Origin: Adineta ricciae
Taxonomy: Eukaryota > Rotifera > Eurotatoria > Adinetida > Adinetidae
Direction: 5' to 3'
Assembly (NCBI GenBank): GCA_905250025.1
Contig: CAJNOJ010000010.1
Location: forward strand, 372,001-436,000
DNA length: 64,000 bases
The notes under the pieces are model-generated. The model was not told the origin of the DNA. It searched no databases and saw nothing but the letters and a program-made list of their open reading frames with translations. Both the position numbers and the translations under genes were made by a program. Shown here piece after piece: positions 60,501-64,000 of this stretch (position 1 is its first letter; each line of letters starts with the position of its first letter).

Positions 60501-62483
60501 GACGTAGCAAGAAGATAGCTAAAACAAAAGCTGCACAATTAATATTAGAGAAATTATTTGGCATGTGTTTTGATAAGGAAGGTAGGTTATCAAATATTTA
60601 TATTTATAGATTGATTAATTTCAAAATCGTGCTATTCTCTCGAGGGTAATTTCTAACTTTTTATGTGAAAAAAAGCTCTTTCTTTTGTTCTACTAAATTC
60701 ATCCTTAGTAGTTAACTAATAGATCTGGTTGACATTTCGAATAGACTGACTCCGTCGATTCTTTTTTCTTTGGTTTTACTGGCAGTACTATCTGATCTTT
60801 ACAGACGTAGAAGTTCAAAGATTTAATTACGATCACAAAATGTTCTTTTTCATTGAGATTCGCTTGTCTTCTAGGTGGCACGCCAATCGAAAGTGACTCA
60901 CTTCCGACTGATCTTCCATATTCACGTCGTGATCTCGCTGATCGCATTGCATCATCGATACAGGAGAAATTCAATCAATTAACATATAATGACGTACGTC
61001 TTCAACGACGGAAAGTCTTAGCTGGTGTTGTTGTAACACGTGATTTTAACCTTGATACTATCGAAGTTGTTTGTGTAACAACAGGAACGAAATGTATTAG
61101 TGGAGATCGACTTGCACTCAATGGTCAATCATTAAATGATTGCCATGCTGAGATTGTTTCCCGTCGATGTTTGATTCGATACTGCTATCAACAATTGAAA
61201 TTATTAATTGAAGAAAACAATTCGGAATCGATCTTCGAAAGAATTCCTAACACAGATCGATTTCAATTGAAGTCATCGATTGCTTTTCATTTATACATAT
61301 CCACATCACCTTGTGGTGATGGTCGTCTCTTTGCTCCACAAGAACCAAACTCCGAACAACCACCATCGAAAACATCGAACTCGGATCCAAATAATAAACA
61401 AAATGGGTAAATATTTTAATCATCATCATTCTTTCCTCGGTATAAAACTATTGTTGCAATTTAGCCATTCGTTGAGAAAATCTCGCGGCTTATTAAGAAC
61501 TAAGATTGAAGCGGGCGAAGGAACCATTCCTGTAATGGCAAAGACTTTATACCAAAGCATGCAAACGTGGGATGGAATCTTAGGCGGTGAACGTCTCCTC
61601 ACAATGTCCTGCTCAGATAAACTATGTCGATGGAATTTTATTGGTTTACAAGGTAATAACTTGAGTTTTCTCGATGACTTTTTCATCGTCATCTTCTATA
61701 GGTGCTCTGCTAAGTACATTAATTGAACCAATCTATTATACAAGCATTATTATTGGAAGTCTCTATCACAGTGAACACATTCGACGAGCATTGTTTGCTC
61801 GTATTGAACATGTAAATAAGAAGATTTGTGAGGAAAAGTCACCTAGTCTGATATCTCTCTAGGTTAGTAATAATATTCCGTCGCCGTATGGTTTACGCCG
61901 ACCTTTCATATCTGGTGTTAGTAGTCCAGAAATGCGAACAACTTCTCGAGCACCTAATCATGCATTTATCTGGAATTGTGTCGATCAAAAATGTGAAATT
62001 GTCGATACTTTTAGCGGATTAACAACTACTCGTATGTTTCGAAGAAGTTTTCTTCGATTGAAATTAACCTAATATTGTAAATTATCTAGGAGAATCATCG
62101 GTAGTATCGAAAGCATCTATATTTCAACAATGGTTGACACTGATGAAAAAAGTTCATCCTGACTCGTCACCAACAACGATCTATTGTGATGCGAAACAAT
62201 CAGCACTTGATTATCAAACTGCTAAAGTCGAAGTAACAATCATTTGCTTCAAATATTCACACATTTTCCATTATTTTTCATATTTAGATTAGCAAAGCTT
62301 TTCAAAAAGGTGGTTTTGGTTTATGGATTGTATGTATTGATCAGTAATTATTTCTATCAAATTCGTTCCTTCATGTTTATTTAGACGAAACCACATGAAC
62401 AAGATGAGTTTGATTTATCTTCATCCGATGAAACATTGCCCGAGCAAATCAATCCGAGCATTCCATCTGCAGACGAAAATTAA
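57554..62483 (+). CDS. ADAR2-type double-stranded RNA adenosine deaminase
   Basis: Converts adenosine to inosine in double-stranded RNA, mainly in the nucleus. Two possible first coding exons exist: 57554-57680 (MISFSDNV) and 59108-59285 (MHMFPLGRV). Both end in phase 1 and both join in frame to the exon at 59685. Two dsRBDs follow: [19 protein letters not shown] with [16 protein letters not shown], and [17 protein letters not shown] with [18 protein letters not shown]. The deaminase domain has the zinc set: His and the proton-shuttling Glu in [11 protein letters not shown], Cys in STSPCGDG, Cys in MSCSDK. The base-flipping Glu is kept in AGEGTIPV. The C-terminal half (VEPIYY-like [32 protein letters not shown]) follows ADAR2. 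The double dsRBD layout is ADARB1-like. It should be catalytically competent. Confidence 0.93.
57681..59107. other. Long 5' intron/alternative promoter region of the ADAR gene
   Basis: If exon 57554-57680 is used, this is part of a roughly 2 kb intron, far longer than the genome's usual 50-70 bp. It holds GAGAGA and CTTTCTTTC tracts and no separate gene. An in-frame stop shortly before 59012 with no AG between it and 59108 means the exon at 59108 must supply its own start codon. Confidence 0.5.
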
Positions 62484-63236
62484 CCAAAATCATATTTCTT
62501 TCTATTCGATTTGATTTCCCTGTGATAAACACAATGTATAATTCGTGACGTAGTTCAACAATTCTCTTTTCTATATCTTGTTTGTCTATATGTTTTACGA
62601 ATAGGACAGTGTACGCGCTTTATCTATGCAATTCTCGATTGTTTTATTTCGCGTGAAATAAATTCAAGGTTTTTCACCAGTTCTGATCTTCATATGAAAT
62701 TCACGATCTCTTTCGAAAGAATAGTTTTGATAAATGTTTACGATCTAATCGGATCGAATGCAATCTTCCGGAATAAACCTGTTTCAGTTTGTTTATTGTA
62801 AACTATTATAATCCGAGCCCTCCAATCTGCTTCAATGATTAATCATCTTCGATAGATCTTTATGTGAAAAATATGTATGTTCTATTTGTCCAGATGAGAT
62901 TCTTAATTATCTATAAAAGCATCTCGACACATAGAGAAATGTGCTGAACGACGCATCTTAGAATGAATTATGTCTGAGTTGTCATACTTGTGACGTAATA
63001 TCAAAGATCATTTCGTACACGGATACGTGAAGAAGTTAGTCAGTGCATACTGTTGAGTATACAACATGATGACGCAGGTATTTATCGTTGTTTTTCTCGC
63101 AACCCATCATTTGTATTGACAAAAGGTACATAAGAGTGATTAACTCAACCATATCCGATGAAGATTAACCAGCGACGGATAAATACTTAACATACGTGTT
63201 TCTATTCGTTTGTTTCTCAAGTATCGCTTGAAAGAA
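62484..63236. other. Intergenic, no gene seen
   Basis: About 750 bp between ADAR and the papain-like gene. A 17-codon frame at 63066 (MMTQVFIVVFLATHHLY) resembles a signal peptide but stops at once and is followed by no recognisable partner. Confidence 0.45.
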
Positions 63237-64000
63237 ATGCCATCATTACTCGTAAGTGAATCGTCTAATCTACATCATATTATTCTTACTGTAGTAGTTC
63301 ATTGTTTTCTGTATTGGAATCATTTTCGAAGGAAATAATGCACAATTGTCGTCAGCAGCAAAATTAAGTCAAAGTGTACCGGGTCTGATAACATATCCAG
63401 ATAGTCTTGATTGGCAAACAAATGGCGTTGTTACACCCGTACAAGATTATCTGGATATTTCATATATGAACGCTGTTGTTATGGTTGGTAAGTGAACTTC
63501 TACGATGTAATGACTTTCAATATTGTATTTTTCTTAGAAACGATCGAAAGTCTTCATGCGATCGCTACGGGAACTTTACAACGTGGAAGTATTGCGCGAG
63601 TAATGGACTGTTGTGCTACGAACATGACTTATGGATGCATTAAATCATTTGGTGGAATTTGTACTTACGATGATTATCCGAATGTTCTTGGCAAATGTCA
63701 GACTAGTGCCTGTCAACCATTTGCTTCGGTATGTTTCTAATGATAACTCGTCAGTATCATATGTTTTTCTCATTTTTTTGTATACAAACAAACAGTTTGA
63801 TACAGTTGATGAATATTATGGGCTGAATGATACTGCGCTGTTACAGTTGACACAAAAATCCACGTTATTCGTTGGCTTTTATCCACCTGAGCAGATATTT
63901 TTGCGATACAAAGGAGGTATGACAAATTTGAGGTCAACAGTATCGAAGGACTGGTGTTGCTACAGGTATTTTTCAAGAAACGAACTGTTCTAAAGCGAAC
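63237..64000 (+). CDS. Papain-fold (C1A) protein lacking the catalytic cysteine, partial
   Basis: Predicted secreted papain-family homologue, cut by the right edge. ATG 63237, then a 55-ish bp intron whose acceptor is TACTGTAGTAG. The joined start (MPSLLFIVFCIGIIF) is a signal peptide. There is almost no propeptide: the mature-like start PDSLDWQTNGVVTPVQDY follows soon. In active C1A enzymes the next residues are Q-G-x-C-G-S-C-W with the catalytic Cys; here they are QDYLDISYMNAVVM, with no cysteine. Later family landmarks survive: RVMDCCATNMTYGC for the VDC region, YDDYPNVLGKCQTSAC for the YPY segment, LFVGFYPPEQIFLRYKGG|IFQETNCSKAN for the SGIY-xxx-C segment (joined across a 50 bp intron at about 63917-63966). 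The His region lies outside the window. The protein is probably inactive as a peptidase. Confidence 0.75.

Noticed and set aside
63066..63116. Short signal-peptide-like frame upstream of the papain homologue
   Set aside because: It stops after 17 codons and no donor joins it to the later exons in frame; the start at 63237 gives a complete signal peptide.
1..64000. CRISPR arrays, bacterial operons, riboswitches or tRNA/rRNA genes
   Set aside because: No regularly spaced repeats, no Shine-Dalgarno-led gene chains and no recognisable A/B-box tRNA fold or rRNA block were seen by eye; the window is nuclear eukaryotic DNA. A tRNAscan-type search was not possible.

Overview
This is a 64 kb piece of a compact animal nuclear genome. 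It is AT-rich and holds about 25 protein genes on both strands. Most introns are about 50-70 bp with GT-AG borders, and genes are separated by a few hundred bases to a few kb. The gene set is metazoan: a Mox/Meox homeobox gene, Mab-21, SIAH, hnRNP K, TRA2, ADAR2-type deaminase, MED10, IST1, SNAP29, CFAP57, TSNAXIP1 and others. The tiny introns, very short intergenic distances, splice acceptors placed a few bases before start codons, and a duplicated segment across an N that looks like two joined haplotypes would fit a rotifer, most likely a bdelloid. That assignment is inference; nothing in the window proves it.

Layout, left to right. 1-4697 (-): a TBC1D2-like Rab GAP with an unexpected beta-propeller-like C-terminus, running off the left edge. 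6288-7413 (+): an unrecognised Ser/Thr-rich protein. 7720-9634 (+): ENPP phosphodiesterase. 9945-10936 (+): core-1 type galactosyltransferase. 11004-12591 (-): CCDC33-like coiled coil. 13266-14457 (-): TRA2 splicing factor. 14705-16761 (+): FBXO7-like F-box protein. 18008-19294 (-): hnRNP K. 20915-21911 (-): Meox homeobox. 22965-23425 (-): MED10. 23700-23954 (-): a secreted six-cysteine peptide. 24428-25377: a 950 bp non-autonomous DNA transposon with 197 bp terminal inverted repeats and a TA target duplication. 26839-28075 (+): Mab-21. 28773-30085 (-): OGFOD2. 30598-31711 (-): SIAH. 32153-32944 (+) SDR and 32995-35642 (+) KLHL form a very tight tandem pair. 35799-36476 (-): orphan. 36852-42101 (-): CFAP57. 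42102-47419 is gene-poor and contains a 0.94 kb direct duplication around an assembly N. 47420-48868 (+): N-terminal-RASSF family. 49133-50167 (+): ankyrin protein. 50184-53013 (-): TSNAXIP1. 53644-55408 (-): IST1. 55947-56987 (+): SNAP29. 57554-62483 (+): ADAR2 with two phase-compatible alternative first exons. 63237-64000 (+): a papain-fold protein without the catalytic cysteine, cut by the right edge.

There is no single co-functioning cluster; neighbours are mostly unrelated housekeeping, trafficking, RNA-processing and ciliary genes. The best leads are the TBC/propeller fusion, the operon-like SDR-KLHL pair with a splice acceptor in its 50 bp gap, the inactive papain homologue, the cysteine-rich peptide, the TA-flanked MITE and the probable haplotype-join artefact. 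All splice structures were assembled by eye from reading frames and splice consensus, so exon borders are approximate where not stated.
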